The position numbers were made by a program, and so were the translations under genes. A stretch of DNA of 46,192 nucleotides from Propionivibrio sp. (GTDB lineage Bacteria > Pseudomonadota > Gammaproteobacteria > Burkholderiales > Rhodocyclaceae), in NCBI RefSeq assembly GCF_017995515.1, contig NZ_JAGOIT010000015.1, forward strand, positions 1-46,192, read 5' to 3'. A model generated the notes under the pieces. The model had not been told where the DNA came from. It ran no database searches and saw only the letters and a list, made by a program, of their open reading frames with translations. Below are positions 24,801-33,885 of this stretch, piece after piece (position 1 is the stretch's first letter; every line of letters begins with the position of its first letter).

Positions 24801-26803
24801 TTGATGTTCTTCTCGCGGATCGTCTTGCGCGCCGCCGGCGGCAGTTCGGTCCAGACTTCCTCGGGCGTGGCGTTCGACTGCATGATGAAGGTGCCGCCCT
24901 CGGCCAACCCGCGTAGCGGATTGGTGTGGCTGAACGCGCGGTGGTCAGGCGAGATGACGACCTCGACGTCCTCCAGTTCGGCGTTGGTGATCTTGATCGG
25001 CTCGGGCGAGAGCGTGATGTAGAAGTTGGTCGGCGCGCCGCTCTTCTCGGAACCGTACTTCGGCGCCGACTTCGAGTGCATGTCGAGCACGCCGGCGAGG
25101 ATGTCGGTCAGCAGCTTGCCCGAGGCGATCGTGCCGTAGCCGCCGACCGAATGGAAACGCACGCGGAAGGCCGAGTCCGGCAGCAGGCGCGGGTTGTCTC
25201 CCGTTTCGAGCGCCATCAGCTCGGTCGCCGGATACGCTTCGCGCAGCCGCTTCTGCAGCTCGGCCATGCGCGGCGACGGGCTCTTGGAGAAGAACTGCGA
25301 GCCGAGGTAGATCAGCGGTGCGCTGCTGCCCTGGCCTTCCATGTTCTTGAACGCAGCGATCAGGTGGCGCGGCTGCAGGTCGTGTCCGCCGAGACCGAAG
25401 ATCGCGGTGGTCAAACGCGGCATCGTCTTGATCGCCGGGATGCCTTCGTGGCGCATCTGACTCGCGTTTTCGCAGCCCTTGAACAGCGCCTGCGTCACCA
25501 GCGTAGTCAGTGCGGTCTGCTCGGAACGCTCAAGCACGGTGACGGCCTTCTTGCCCTTCAGCGCAGCGACGACTTCCGCCTCCGGGAAGGGCTGCAGCAG
25601 CTTGATCGAGACGACGCCGACCTTCTTGCCCTGGCTGCGCAGATGGGTGACGACCGCTTCGACGTCGTCGGTCACCGAACCGAGGCCGACCATCACCATC
25701 TCCGCGTCGTCGCACATGAAGGTATGGACCGGCGAATACGTGCGACCGGTCAGCGCCGAGTATTCATCCATGGCCTGACGCACGAGGCCCGGCACTTCGC
25801 TGACGAAGTGCGTGCGGTGGTCGGCCGAGCCGGCCTGGAAGTCCGGCTGGTTCTGCACCGCGCCGGTGAGGCCCGGATTGTTGATGTCGACCTGTGCCGG
25901 CACCAGCTGGCGCGTGCCCTTTTCGAAAGAATTGAGCCACTGCCGCCGCCACTGACCGTGCAGCTCCTCCGGCAGCCAGGCGAGCGTCTTGGCGACCAGT
26001 TTGCCTTCGTTGTCCTTCTCGATCTTTTCGCCGTTGGTGGCGAGGAATTTCTTCAGCGCGGCGAGGTTGGTCGGCGTGATGTCGCTATCGCGCCGCATCA
26101 GGTACTGCGACAACTGAAATACGCGCCCCTTGGAACCAAACAAAACTTCCTGTGCCAAAGTCGGCGCCTTGATACGTCCGGCCGGGTCGCCGAGGTATTC
26201 GCGCAACAGCTCGGGTTCGGGCATGCGCGCCTCGCTCATCATGTGGCTGGTGGCAAAACCGTCCATCGCATTGGCGACCGGGATCAGCGAGAGCGCCGAG
26301 ACGCGGTAGGAAATCGCCGCCAGGTCGGCCGCTTCCTGCGGGTTCGAGCCGAAGAGGATGGTGTAGCCGGAGGAAAGCAGCGCGTAGACGTCGTCGTGTC
26401 CGGCCATCACGTTGAGCGAGTGCTTGGAGACGACGCGTGCGGCCACCTGCAGCACGAAGCCGCCGACCTTCTTGCCGACCGTCACATAGTGCGATTCGAG
26501 CGCGTACAGGATGCCCTGGCTCGACGAGGCGTTCGAGACGAACTGGCCGCCGGTCAGCGTCGCGCCGAGCGCGCCGCTCTGCGCCGAATGCTCGCCCTCG
26601 GGCTCGAAGAAGAACGGGTGCTTGCCCCAGACATTGACGCCGCCTTCGGCACGGAACGCTTCATAGATCTCGGCGATCTCGGTCGATGGCGTGATCGGGT
26701 AGCCGATGACGCCGCCGCAGACGTTGCTCATGACGTGCGCCACCGCGCCGTTGCCGTGGATGACGCTGGAGATGCCGGGATATTTCACTTTTGAGGCTTT
26801 CAT
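21809..26803 (-). CDS. Giant pyruvate:ferredoxin oxidoreductase-like 2-oxoacid oxidoreductase
   Basis: The product is 1664 residues, versus about 1170-1230 for ordinary NifJ/PFOR. Domains in order: pyrimidine-side domain with YPITPSTEIAE and the catalytic-Glu region FEPEGEHSAQSGA; domain II; gamma domain with FHSVGGYGTIASGKLL; two [4Fe-4S] motifs, CTGCMECALVCP (about 848) and CTGCLECVDVCGP (about 980); and a TPP domain with GGHGGCRGCGE (about 1052), STGCSS, GGDGATYDIGFGAL (about 1236) and NTGAYSNTGGQAS. Cysteines for the proximal cluster appear complete. Extra parts are an insert after domain I, a coiled-coil-like insert in the TPP domain (about 1075-1120) and a C-terminal tail of about 300 residues with CTNCKTC (about 1600) and a final Cys. 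ATG 26803 was chosen over a TTG at 26836. It likely oxidises pyruvate or another 2-oxoacid to acyl-CoA, or runs in reverse; substrate unknown. Confidence 0.88.
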   Translation of the reverse strand: MKASKVKYPGISSVIHGNGAVAHVMSNVCGGVIGYPITPSTEIAEIYEAFRAEGGVNVWGKHPFFFEPEGEHSAQSGALGATLTGGQFVSNASSSQGILYALESHYVTVGKKVGGFVLQVAARVVSKHSLNVMAGHDDVYALLSSGYTILFGSNPQEAADLAAISYRVSALSLIPVANAMDGFATSHMMSEARMPEPELLREYLGDPAGRIKAPTLAQEVLFGSKGRVFQLSQYLMRRDSDITPTNLAALKKFLATNGEKIEKDNEGKLVAKTLAWLPEELHGQWRRQWLNSFEKGTRQLVPAQVDINNPGLTGAVQNQPDFQAGSADHRTHFVSEVPGLVRQAMDEYSALTGRTYSPVHTFMCDDAEMVMVGLGSVTDDVEAVVTHLRSQGKKVGVVSIKLLQPFPEAEVVAALKGKKAVTVLERSEQTALTTLVTQALFKGCENASQMRHEGIPAIKTMPRLTTAIFGLGGHDLQPRHLIAAFKNMEGQGSSAPLIYLGSQFFSKSPSPRMAELQKRLREAYPATELMALETGDNPRLLPDSAFRVRFHSVGGYGTIASGKLLTDILAGVLDMHSKSAPKYGSEKSGAPTNFYITLSPEPIKITNAELEDVEVVISPDHRAFSHTNPLRGLAEGGTFIMQSNATPEEVWTELPPAARKTIREKNINFFIIDAFGVAKRNAPSAELATRMMGIAFIGAVAGHVRQVAAGASADAILEKIGKQIAKKFGAKGAAVVEGNMAVIREGLQSTTRVDYSAAAFKKIDARPAPITLHNASLSAAMCQPGGSSACGGMFDREYFEEMVAKPFREGTIGEAPVLPGTGLFMPAGTAGAKDKGLFRRAVPIFNPDVCTGCMECALVCPDAAIPNSVHDIHELLLTAIDTLDITEAQREAMRGQIFGVTEAVREAYRQSKTPRAFHELVAEAAARITTRQATLLGNFTKLVDVLATYPVAKTRPFFDAMEKSVAGTGGLFAANIDPWKCTGCLECVDVCGPKALVPHEQDAALLSTLQQRFDFMSKLPNTPARFVDDAIEPGGEIKRLLLDRSNYYSTTGGHGGCRGCGEVTAIRLVMATNHAITDKRRHEHIAELEQLIADLGAKQATLGKKDAARGQRIGELIATLEKRLYLYESGPTGNGPAGAVIANSTGCSSVYASTFPFNAYNDPWVNSLFQDAQPLAKGIFEGISAQMVADVRALRVARLELEDAYVPEEQEPALRMLEWKDFTAEEIALMPTVMTIGGDGATYDIGFGALSRILASDTPIKVLVLNTGAYSNTGGQASTSSFIGQDSDLARVGAASSGKHEARKELGLIASFHSNVFVCSTSTALQGHFLKNTMEFLSYTDSPAVLDVYTPCQGEHGIADNISARQSRLAVESRMNPVFVHDPRRGKTLHEWFSLDGNPDPEQTWSSTSLEYLDAEGELQLMTMALTPAHFALGEIRFKKQFSKLNGNEAGLVPIDEFIDLHESQRAGKTPFIYSADSKKRLIRLRVSPSVVALVEERRKYWHLLQYLAGQHVSKMSAEYQAGIAALKAQVQDGMKQRDSSIDSFARAMSELAASSKAQVGNGVTIPIVPVSGAAPAANAPAAATATADALVTYDEADQVKCTNCKTCYQDLSELFEKTRIVVNGESREVGRLIPGILERVTPTPELKARVKRVSANCDAEIIR

Positions 26804-27331
26804 GATGACCAATCCGAAAAAAGGGATGCGCGGCAAAAAGCCAGACGCTATGGAACGACCTGACCAGACAGTGGAATAACGGACGAAGGCTTTAGCGACG
26901 CCAATCCGTTACAGGCAGTGGCGCAGAAATTATCCGGAGGCACTCACCGGGAGTTTGGGCACCGGCAAGCTGGCGGACGGGAGGCAACTGGCGCGGGCGA
27001 AGACACGAGCACTCGCCACACGATCCGCAAGAGAGAAAAACGACAACGCTTCGACTGCCACAACAACACCGGGAAACCCAATGACCATGAACAAGCACCT
27101 TTAGCAAACCCCGGCGATGAGCGCGCGGGCGTTACCTACAATGTTCTGATACGGATGTTCTGCAAAGCCAATGATGTGCTGTCGATTCGACGTACCGCAT
27201 CGGGAAAGACAGATCCGGACGGGTACTTTCGAATCGGCTGATGTAGCCTCAAGTATGCGGCGACAAGGGGGCGAAAGCCAAGACCTGATATCAAAAATCG
27301 GCAAATCCCCGGCCGGAACGCAAGCGGCGGC
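26804..27331. other. Gene-free leader region of the oxidoreductase operon
   Basis: These 528 bases hold no supported gene; open frames at 26918-27241 and 26892-27107 show no family resemblance and differ between strands. The region must carry the promoter and an unusually long leader for the minus-strand oxidoreductase operon. No clear sigma-70, sigma-54 or FNR site was found by eye. It also separates that operon from the upstream diguanylate cyclase gene. Confidence 0.5.
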
Positions 27332-28732
27332 TCAGGCGCGCGCCGGGTCGAAGAAGCGGTAGCAGTTCTTGCCGGCGAGCTTCGCGTCGTACATCGCATG
27401 GTCGGCCTGACGCAACAACTGATCGCCCGACGGATCACCGTCCTGCAGGAAGAACGTCACGCCGATGCTCGCCGAGCGCTCGAAGGTGGTTCCGCCGAAG
27501 GTCACCGGTTCAGCCGCCGCAGCGAGCAGGCGCTCCAGCGTCGTGACGCTGCTGCGCTCATCCGGCAGGTCGAGAAGCACAGCCACGAATTCGTCACCGC
27601 CCAGGCGGGCGAGCGTATCGCCTTCGCGCAGCACCCCGCGCATCCGGTTCGCCAGGTTCACCAGCATGTGGTCGCCGGTGCCGTGGCCGTACAGATCGTT
27701 AACGCTCTTGAAACCGTCGATGTCGATGAAAACAACGGCCAGTTTCTGGCCTCGGCGCAACGACTGCGCCATGCTCTGCTGCATGCGGTCGGCCAGCAGG
27801 AGGCGATTCGGCAGATTGGTCAGCGCGTCGAAGTGCGCGTTATGCTCGAGCTCGCGCTCATGCTGCTTGAGCGCGGTGATATCCGAGAACAGGCCGAGAT
27901 ACTGCGTCGTATTACCTTCGTTGTCGCGCACGGCACTGATCGTCAGCAGTACGGCGAACAGTTCGCCGTCCTTGCGCCGGTTCCAGACCTCGCCGCTCCA
28001 GTAACCATCCTCGGTCAGACTGCGCCACATGGCGCGGTAGAACGCTTCGTCATGCAGGCCGGAGCCGAGAAAACGCGGATTGGTGCCGAGCACCTCCTTG
28101 CGCCGATAACCCGTAATCGCGCAGAACGCCTCATTGACGTCGATGATCATCGCATCCGGGTCGGTGATCAGAATGCCCTCGCGCGCATGAGTGAAGACGC
28201 TCGCCGCGAGGCGCAGCTGTTCCTCGTCCTGTCTCTTTCCGGTGATGTCGCGCGAAACGCCGAAGGTGCCGATGATCGTTCCTTCCTCGTTGCGCAGCGG
28301 CACCTTGGTCGTGGACACCCAGGTGTCGGGCTGGTGGAACCAGGTTTCGCGCTCTTCGATGTTGAGCGTCTTGCCGGTGCGGATGATTTCGAGTTCATCC
28401 GCTCGCGCCTGCTGCGCGTGCGCCGGCGAGAAGAAATCGAAGTCCGTCTTTCCGACCGCCTCGACCGGATCGCTCAGGCCGAACAATGTCGCCTGCGCGC
28501 GGCTGGTACGGATGAAGGCGCTGTTTCTATCCTTGAAGTAGACATAATCGGGGATGTTGTCCATCAAGGCCTGCAGCAGGAAGCGCTCCTGGGCGAGCGC
28601 CTCGCGCTCGTCGTTGAGTTCCTGGGTTTTCTTGTCGAGCAGCAACTCCGCCCTGAGCCGCGCCACGCGCTCGCGCCGCACCAGTTCCTGCAATTTGGCG
28701 ATTTCGTCCTGCCTGCTTTCCTCGGCCGCCAT
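27332..28732 (-). CDS. Diguanylate cyclase with two PAS domains (PAS-PAS-GGDEF)
   Basis: The product is 466 residues from ATG 28732; GTG 28744, four codons earlier with AAGGA close by, is the alternative. An N-terminal coiled coil leads to PAS 1 (about 50-170, starting DNIPDYVYFKDRNSAF) and PAS 2 (about 180-295, DVNEAFCAITGYRRKEVLG). The GGDEF domain follows, with HFDALTNLPNRLLLADRM and the active site LARLGGDEFVAV. An inhibitory-site RxxD (REGD) lies five residues before GGDEF, so product inhibition by c-di-GMP is expected. There are no membrane segments, so it is a cytosolic sensor that makes c-di-GMP. It stands alone, 136 bases downstream of sucD beyond a strong terminator. Confidence 0.94.
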   Translation of the reverse strand: MAAEESRQDEIAKLQELVRRERVARLRAELLLDKKTQELNDEREALAQERFLLQALMDNIPDYVYFKDRNSAFIRTSRAQATLFGLSDPVEAVGKTDFDFFSPAHAQQARADELEIIRTGKTLNIEERETWFHQPDTWVSTTKVPLRNEEGTIIGTFGVSRDITGKRQDEEQLRLAASVFTHAREGILITDPDAMIIDVNEAFCAITGYRRKEVLGTNPRFLGSGLHDEAFYRAMWRSLTEDGYWSGEVWNRRKDGELFAVLLTISAVRDNEGNTTQYLGLFSDITALKQHERELEHNAHFDALTNLPNRLLLADRMQQSMAQSLRRGQKLAVVFIDIDGFKSVNDLYGHGTGDHMLVNLANRMRGVLREGDTLARLGGDEFVAVLLDLPDERSSVTTLERLLAAAAEPVTFGGTTFERSASIGVTFFLQDGDPSGDQLLRQADHAMYDAKLAGKNCYRFFDPARA

Positions 28733-28815
28733 TCCACGCCCCACCAGATCCTTGGTCGAATCTGGATCGTACCGCTACAAATCTTCACGGTCGAGATCGT
28801 TTGGCGCCGTGGACG

Positions 28816-28844
28816 AAAAAAAGCCGGGAGCATCGGCTCCCGGC
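28816..28844 (-). terminator. Rho-independent terminator of the sucCD operon
   Basis: A perfect 9-base stem, GCCGGGAGC/GCTCCCGGC (28823-28831 with 28836-28844), has a 4-base loop. On the minus strand it is followed by seven T (28822 down to 28816). It lies 24 bases after the sucD stop codon. Confidence 0.93.
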
Positions 28845-28868
28845 CCTTCAAGCGTGAAGAAGATCTGA

Positions 28869-29762
28869 TTACAGCAGCGACTTCAAGAGCTTGCCCATTT
28901 CCGACGGATTGCGCGTCACCTTGAAGCCGCACGCTTCCATGATCGCCAGCTTGGCCGCCGCCGTGTCGGCGCCGCCGGAGATCAGCGCGCCGGCGTGGCC
29001 CATGCGCTTGCCGGCCGGGGCGGTGACGCCGGCGATGAAGCCGACGACCGGCTTCTTCATGTTGGCCTTGCACCACTGCGCGGCGTCGGCCTCGTCCGGG
29101 CCGCCGATTTCGCCGATCATGATCACGGCATCGGTCTCCGGATCGTCATTGAACATCTGCATGACGTCCTTGTGTTTCAGGCCGTTGATCGGGTCGCCGC
29201 CGATGCCGACGGCCGACGACTGGCCGAGGCCGATCTCGGTGAGCTGGGCGACCGATTCGTAGGTCAGCGTGCCGGAGCGCGAGACGACGCCGATACGGCC
29301 CTTCTTGTGAATGTGGCCGGGCATGATGCCGATCTTGATTTCGTCCGGCGTGATGAGACCTGGGCAGTTGGGGCCGAGCAGCAGCGTTTCCTTGCCGCCG
29401 GCGGCGATCTTCGCGCGCATCTTGCTGCGCAGTTCGAGCATGTCGCGCACCGGGATGCCTTCGGTGATGCAGATGGCCAGGTCGAGGTCGGCTTCGACCG
29501 CTTCCCAGATCGCCGCGGCGGCGCCGGGTGGCGGCACGTAGATGACGGAGACGGTGGCGCCGGTCTGCTGCGCGGCTTCCTTGACCGTACCGTAGATCGG
29601 GATGCCGAAGATGGCTTCGCCGGCCTTCTTGGGATTGACGCCGGCGACGAAGCAGTTCTTGCCGTTGGCGTATTCCTGGCATTTCTCGGTGTGGAACTGG
29701 CCGGTCTTGCCGGTGATGCCCTGGGTGATGACCTTGGTGTCCTTGTTGATGAGAATCGACAT
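28869..29762 (-). CDS. sucD: Succinyl-CoA synthetase, alpha subunit
   Basis: The product is 297 residues, the normal length. It contains the CoA-binding start [52 protein letters not shown] and the phosphohistidine region [19 protein letters not shown]. With SucC it interconverts succinyl-CoA and succinate with ATP or GTP formation in the TCA cycle. It starts 14 bases after sucC and is followed by a strong terminator, so it ends the operon. Confidence 0.97.
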   Translation of the reverse strand: MSILINKDTKVITQGITGKTGQFHTEKCQEYANGKNCFVAGVNPKKAGEAIFGIPIYGTVKEAAQQTGATVSVIYVPPPGAAAAIWEAVEADLDLAICITEGIPVRDMLELRSKMRAKIAAGGKETLLLGPNCPGLITPDEIKIGIMPGHIHKKGRIGVVSRSGTLTYESVAQLTEIGLGQSSAVGIGGDPINGLKHKDVMQMFNDDPETDAVIMIGEIGGPDEADAAQWCKANMKKPVVGFIAGVTAPAGKRMGHAGALISGGADTAAAKLAIMEACGFKVTRNPSEMGKLLKSLL

Positions 29763-29776
29763 GTTCTTTGGCTCCC

Positions 29777-30933
<1,157 letters not shown>

Positions 30934-30937
<4 letters not shown>

Positions 30938-31548
30938 TTACCTTCCTTGCCTGAATGTAAGTGAAGAGCATTGGGCAGATCTTTTGCATCCTCCTCCTGC
31001 CCGGGGTTTCCGCTGCGATACCAGCGCGGGTAAAAGCGCCTGACCGCTTCCGAATGTGCTACGAGGGCGTGACAGCGTTCGAGCTGATATGGCTTGTGCT
31101 TGCTGTCGTCGTTGTCGAGAACTTCACTGGCGAAGGTCTGCAGAGCCACGGTCGGCAACTGCATCAGCAATTCGCTGACGTGCGCGCAGCCGCGCGTGCC
31201 GCCGTACAGATCCTTGACCGCCTTGCGGAACCCGTGAAAGAGGTTCAGCCCGACGATCCTTGAATAGTCCGGCGGAACGCTGTCGCAGTGGCCCATGTAG
31301 GGCGCTGCGTCGGTACACGCGGCCGCTTCGAGGATATTCATCTTCGCGTCAATGGTGACGCGCACCGACATGTCGTGCACCGCCTCGCCGGGCCGGCGCA
31401 AACCGGAGGAAAGCGGGTAGTCCTGGTCTTTCGTATCGACGATGCGCGCCTCGATATCCCACAAGCCGTCGGAACGCTTGAAGCCTTCAAGCGCGACGCT
31501 GCGCAGATGCAAGCGCGCGCGTTCCGCAGTCGGAGGAGGAAGAGGCAT
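30934..31548 (-). CDS. DUF2889 family protein, overlapping sucC
   Basis: The product is 204 residues from ATG 31548. It matches the DUF2889 pattern, with [20 protein letters not shown] near the N-terminus, [27 protein letters not shown] and a C-terminal CAHVSELL segment ([13 protein letters not shown]). The function of DUF2889 proteins is not known. No signal peptide or membrane segment is seen. The last codon overlaps the sucC start (ATGA), so DUF2889 and sucCD should be transcribed together and translation may be coupled. An in-frame non-ATG extension to 31569 is less likely as the start. Confidence 0.85.
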
Positions 31549-31958
31549 CGTCAATCCCGAAAGTGACAAGTCAGTAGCGCATTTATTCCGGATTCAACTT
31601 TCGATTTTCAATCTAGCACACCACCTGCAAGCGGCAAGCCGAACCCTGTCTCCCGACAGCCACCTGCCGCCCACCCACCAGACCGACCAAAACGCGCGCG
31701 CAACGGCGCGAACCCGTCGGTCAGACATGGGGCAGAAGCTTCAAGTGACTGATCGCCCTGCTGTTCTCCACGGCCAGCCATCGACCGTGATCGTCGTACT
31801 GCTTTTCTTGTAGTTACATCAGCGCGTACCCGCCCAGGCCACGTTCGGCGAGGCCGAAAACCCGGCAACTGGCGCACGTTGCCCGTTCGAGTACGGATTT
31901 AACGAAATGTTCAATATTATTTAACGATTATTGACCGCCATGGGCGAAGGGCCGAAAG
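31549..31958. other. Gene-free promoter region upstream of DUF2889-sucCD
   Basis: No gene is supported here. The right part (about 31890-31935) is AT-rich, unlike the rest of the window. The left part holds the candidate sucCD promoter listed separately. No small RNA could be recognised. Confidence 0.5.
31582..31611 (-). promoter_or_regulatory. Candidate sigma-70 promoter of the DUF2889-sucCD operon
   Basis: On the minus strand TTGAAA (31606-31611, 5 of 6 consensus), an 18-base spacer and AATAAA (31582-31587, 4 of 6) would start transcription about 27 bases before the DUF2889 ATG at 31548. Confidence 0.4.
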
Positions 31959-31995
31959 CACGAAGGCGAGCCGGAAGCCCCGGCTCGCCTTCGTG
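31959..31995 (-). terminator. Perfect 16-bp hairpin after the chemoreceptor gene
   Basis: CACGAAGGCGAGCCGG (31959-31974) pairs perfectly with 31980-31995 around a 5-base loop. It begins 17 bases after the chemoreceptor stop codon. There is no U-run, only CTTTC, so it may protect the 3' end or help Rho-dependent release rather than act as a classical terminator. Confidence 0.65.
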
Positions 31996-32011
31996 TCGTT
32001 CTCGCGGCGGG

Positions 32012-33643
32012 TCAGACCGTGAACTGGTTCACCGACTTGTTCATCCGCTCGACGATCGATGTCAGGCGGCCGACCATCGACTCGGTCTGCGTGACGACGG
32101 CGACGTTCTGCTCGGTCATCGACGCCACCTGCTCGACGTTCTGCGCGAGCAGCGTCATCGCTTCGCGCTGCTCATCGGACGCGTGCGAGATTTCATTGAC
32201 GCGCTGGATGGTGTCGCTCATCTCGTCGTTGATCTTCTGCAAGGCATCCTGCGCCGAATGCACGAGCGAAACGCCTTCCTCGACCTGCGAGGCGCCGGAG
32301 CGCATGCCTTCGACCGCGCGCTGCGTATCCTGCTGGATCAGGTCGATCATGCTGCTGATCTGCTGCGTCGCACGGCCGGTACGCTCGGCCAGCTTGCGCA
32401 CTTCGTCAGCCACCACGGCAAAGCCGCGCCCCTGCTCGCCGGCACGTGCCGCTTCGATCGCGGCATTGAGCGCCAGCAGGTTGGTCTGGTCGGCGATCTC
32501 CTTGATTTCGCCGGCGATGTGGCTGATCTCGGCGGAACGCTGGCCGAGCGTCTCGACCTTTTCTGCCGACTCCTTGACCGTCCCGGCCAGCGCCGTGATC
32601 GTCGCACACGCTTCGCCCGAGCGTTTGGCGCCCTCGCGCGACACGTCGCCGGTGTTCAACGCGACTTCCTTCGTCGTGTATGCGTGCTCGGCCACTTCGC
32701 CGATCGACACGGTCACTTCCTCGACGGCCGCGGCGGCGGCCGACGTCGCCTCGCTCTGTTTCTCGGCCGAGCGATGGACGACGTGCATGCCGGCTTCGAC
32801 CTCAGACGTCGATTCGGCCACATGCCTGGCGGTATCGGCCATGCCTTGCACGGTCGCCTGCACCGAAGAAACAAAGGCATCCATCCGGTTCACTACCGAC
32901 CCAAGCATGTCGGATCGTCGAATCAGCAGGCGTCGCTTAAGGTTACCGGTCGTCAAAAGACTCTCGGTCCAGTCCGCCATCTTGTCGAGATCACGGCTGA
33001 GCTTCGGCACGAAAAATCCCACAAAGTAGATCGCATAGGCAATGGCAAGGCCCATCAGCGCTTCATGAACCCATCCAAAATCGAGGCTAAAAACCACTTC
33101 GGAAAGATCAATACAGCCCAGCAGCAACACCAGGAATCCGAGAAAGTACGTCTGTCCGCGCAGCGAGGTCATCGCCTTGACCAGCGCCGAATGTCTGTAG
33201 ACGGCGTGGCCGTGAATGATTACCAACGATGAGCTACCCCGGTTGATCTTCTCGTACGCCGCCGTCGCCGCCTCGATTTCTTCACGGCTCGGCCGGCTGC
33301 GCACCGACTGGTAGCCGACGATCTGGCCGTTCTCGCGCACCGGCGAGACGTTGGCGACAACCCAGTAGAAGCCGCCGTCCTTGCGCCGGTTCTTGACGAT
33401 GCCGCGCCACGGCCGCCCGGTCTTGAGGTCGGCCCACATGTCCTTGAACGCCGCCTCCGGCATGTCCGGGTGGCGCACCATGTTGTGCGGCTGGCCGACC
33501 ATTTCCTCACGGGTATAGCCGCTGACGTTGCAGAACGCCTCGTTGGCTTCGGTGATCACTCCTTTCAGGTCCGTTCTCGAGTAGATGAACTGATTGTCGG
33601 GGAGGCTGGTTTCGATGTTGGTCACTGGAAGATTCTTGCGCAT
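32012..33643 (-). CDS. PAS-containing methyl-accepting chemotaxis receptor, Aer-like
   Basis: The product is 543 residues from ATG 33643. An N-terminal PAS domain (about 15-120) has the Aer-type series [20 protein letters not shown], then [10 protein letters not shown] and [17 protein letters not shown]. Two adjacent membrane segments at about 165-220 form a short hairpin anchor without a periplasmic sensor domain. The signalling domain ends with the conserved tip [20 protein letters not shown], then [18 protein letters not shown]. Such receptors sense redox state or energy through FAD or another PAS ligand and signal to CheA/CheW. There is no C-terminal CheR-tether pentapeptide. An FNR-like box lies upstream. 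Confidence 0.93.
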   Translation of the reverse strand: MRKNLPVTNIETSLPDNQFIYSRTDLKGVITEANEAFCNVSGYTREEMVGQPHNMVRHPDMPEAAFKDMWADLKTGRPWRGIVKNRRKDGGFYWVVANVSPVRENGQIVGYQSVRSRPSREEIEAATAAYEKINRGSSSLVIIHGHAVYRHSALVKAMTSLRGQTYFLGFLVLLLGCIDLSEVVFSLDFGWVHEALMGLAIAYAIYFVGFFVPKLSRDLDKMADWTESLLTTGNLKRRLLIRRSDMLGSVVNRMDAFVSSVQATVQGMADTARHVAESTSEVEAGMHVVHRSAEKQSEATSAAAAAVEEVTVSIGEVAEHAYTTKEVALNTGDVSREGAKRSGEACATITALAGTVKESAEKVETLGQRSAEISHIAGEIKEIADQTNLLALNAAIEAARAGEQGRGFAVVADEVRKLAERTGRATQQISSMIDLIQQDTQRAVEGMRSGASQVEEGVSLVHSAQDALQKINDEMSDTIQRVNEISHASDEQREAMTLLAQNVEQVASMTEQNVAVVTQTESMVGRLTSIVERMNKSVNQFTV

Positions 33644-33695
33644 GGTTCCCTCGGGTCGATTTGGCGGTTTTCTTGACAGACGCTCTCTGAAAAGA

Positions 33696-33721
33696 ATCAA
33701 AGCGATTTTGATCTACATCCA
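33696..33721 (-). promoter_or_regulatory. FNR/ANR-like box and overlapping palindrome upstream of the chemoreceptor
   Basis: TTGAT-CTAC-ATCCA (33708-33721) matches the FNR consensus TTGAT-N4-ATCAA at 9 of 10 positions and lies 65 bases before the chemoreceptor start. It overlaps a perfect inverted repeat, ATCAAA-N5-TTTGAT (33696-33712). Oxygen-responsive control of a redox-sensing receptor would make sense, but spacing to a clear -10 box could not be confirmed. Confidence 0.4.
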
Positions 33722-33885
33722 AAGCCGGATAATGCCCGTCGCAGGGAGAAAAGTGTTGTGCGCGCGCCACCCCGACATTGACTAAGGCCTCGGGCCGTTG
33801 CGAAAAAGCCGCAGTCGGTCAGTTTTCCAGCCTGGCGGACGTTAGCCATAGAATGCGAGGCATTCCCCACAGCGACCCGCAAGCC

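Noticed and set aside
22268-24916. An 882-codon open frame antisense to the PFOR-like gene
   Set aside because: It is a mirror of a GC-rich gene with strong codon bias: low-complexity Arg/Asp/Val/Gly composition, no domain, and the other strand has full catalytic motifs.
24926-26794. A 622-codon plus-strand frame over the PFOR-like N-terminus
   Set aside because: It is another antisense shadow; the minus-strand reading has clear PFOR domains throughout.
26804-26900. A sigma-54 promoter (TGGC...TTGC) before the oxidoreductase operon
   Set aside because: The GG-to-GC spacing is 6 rather than the required 10 bases.
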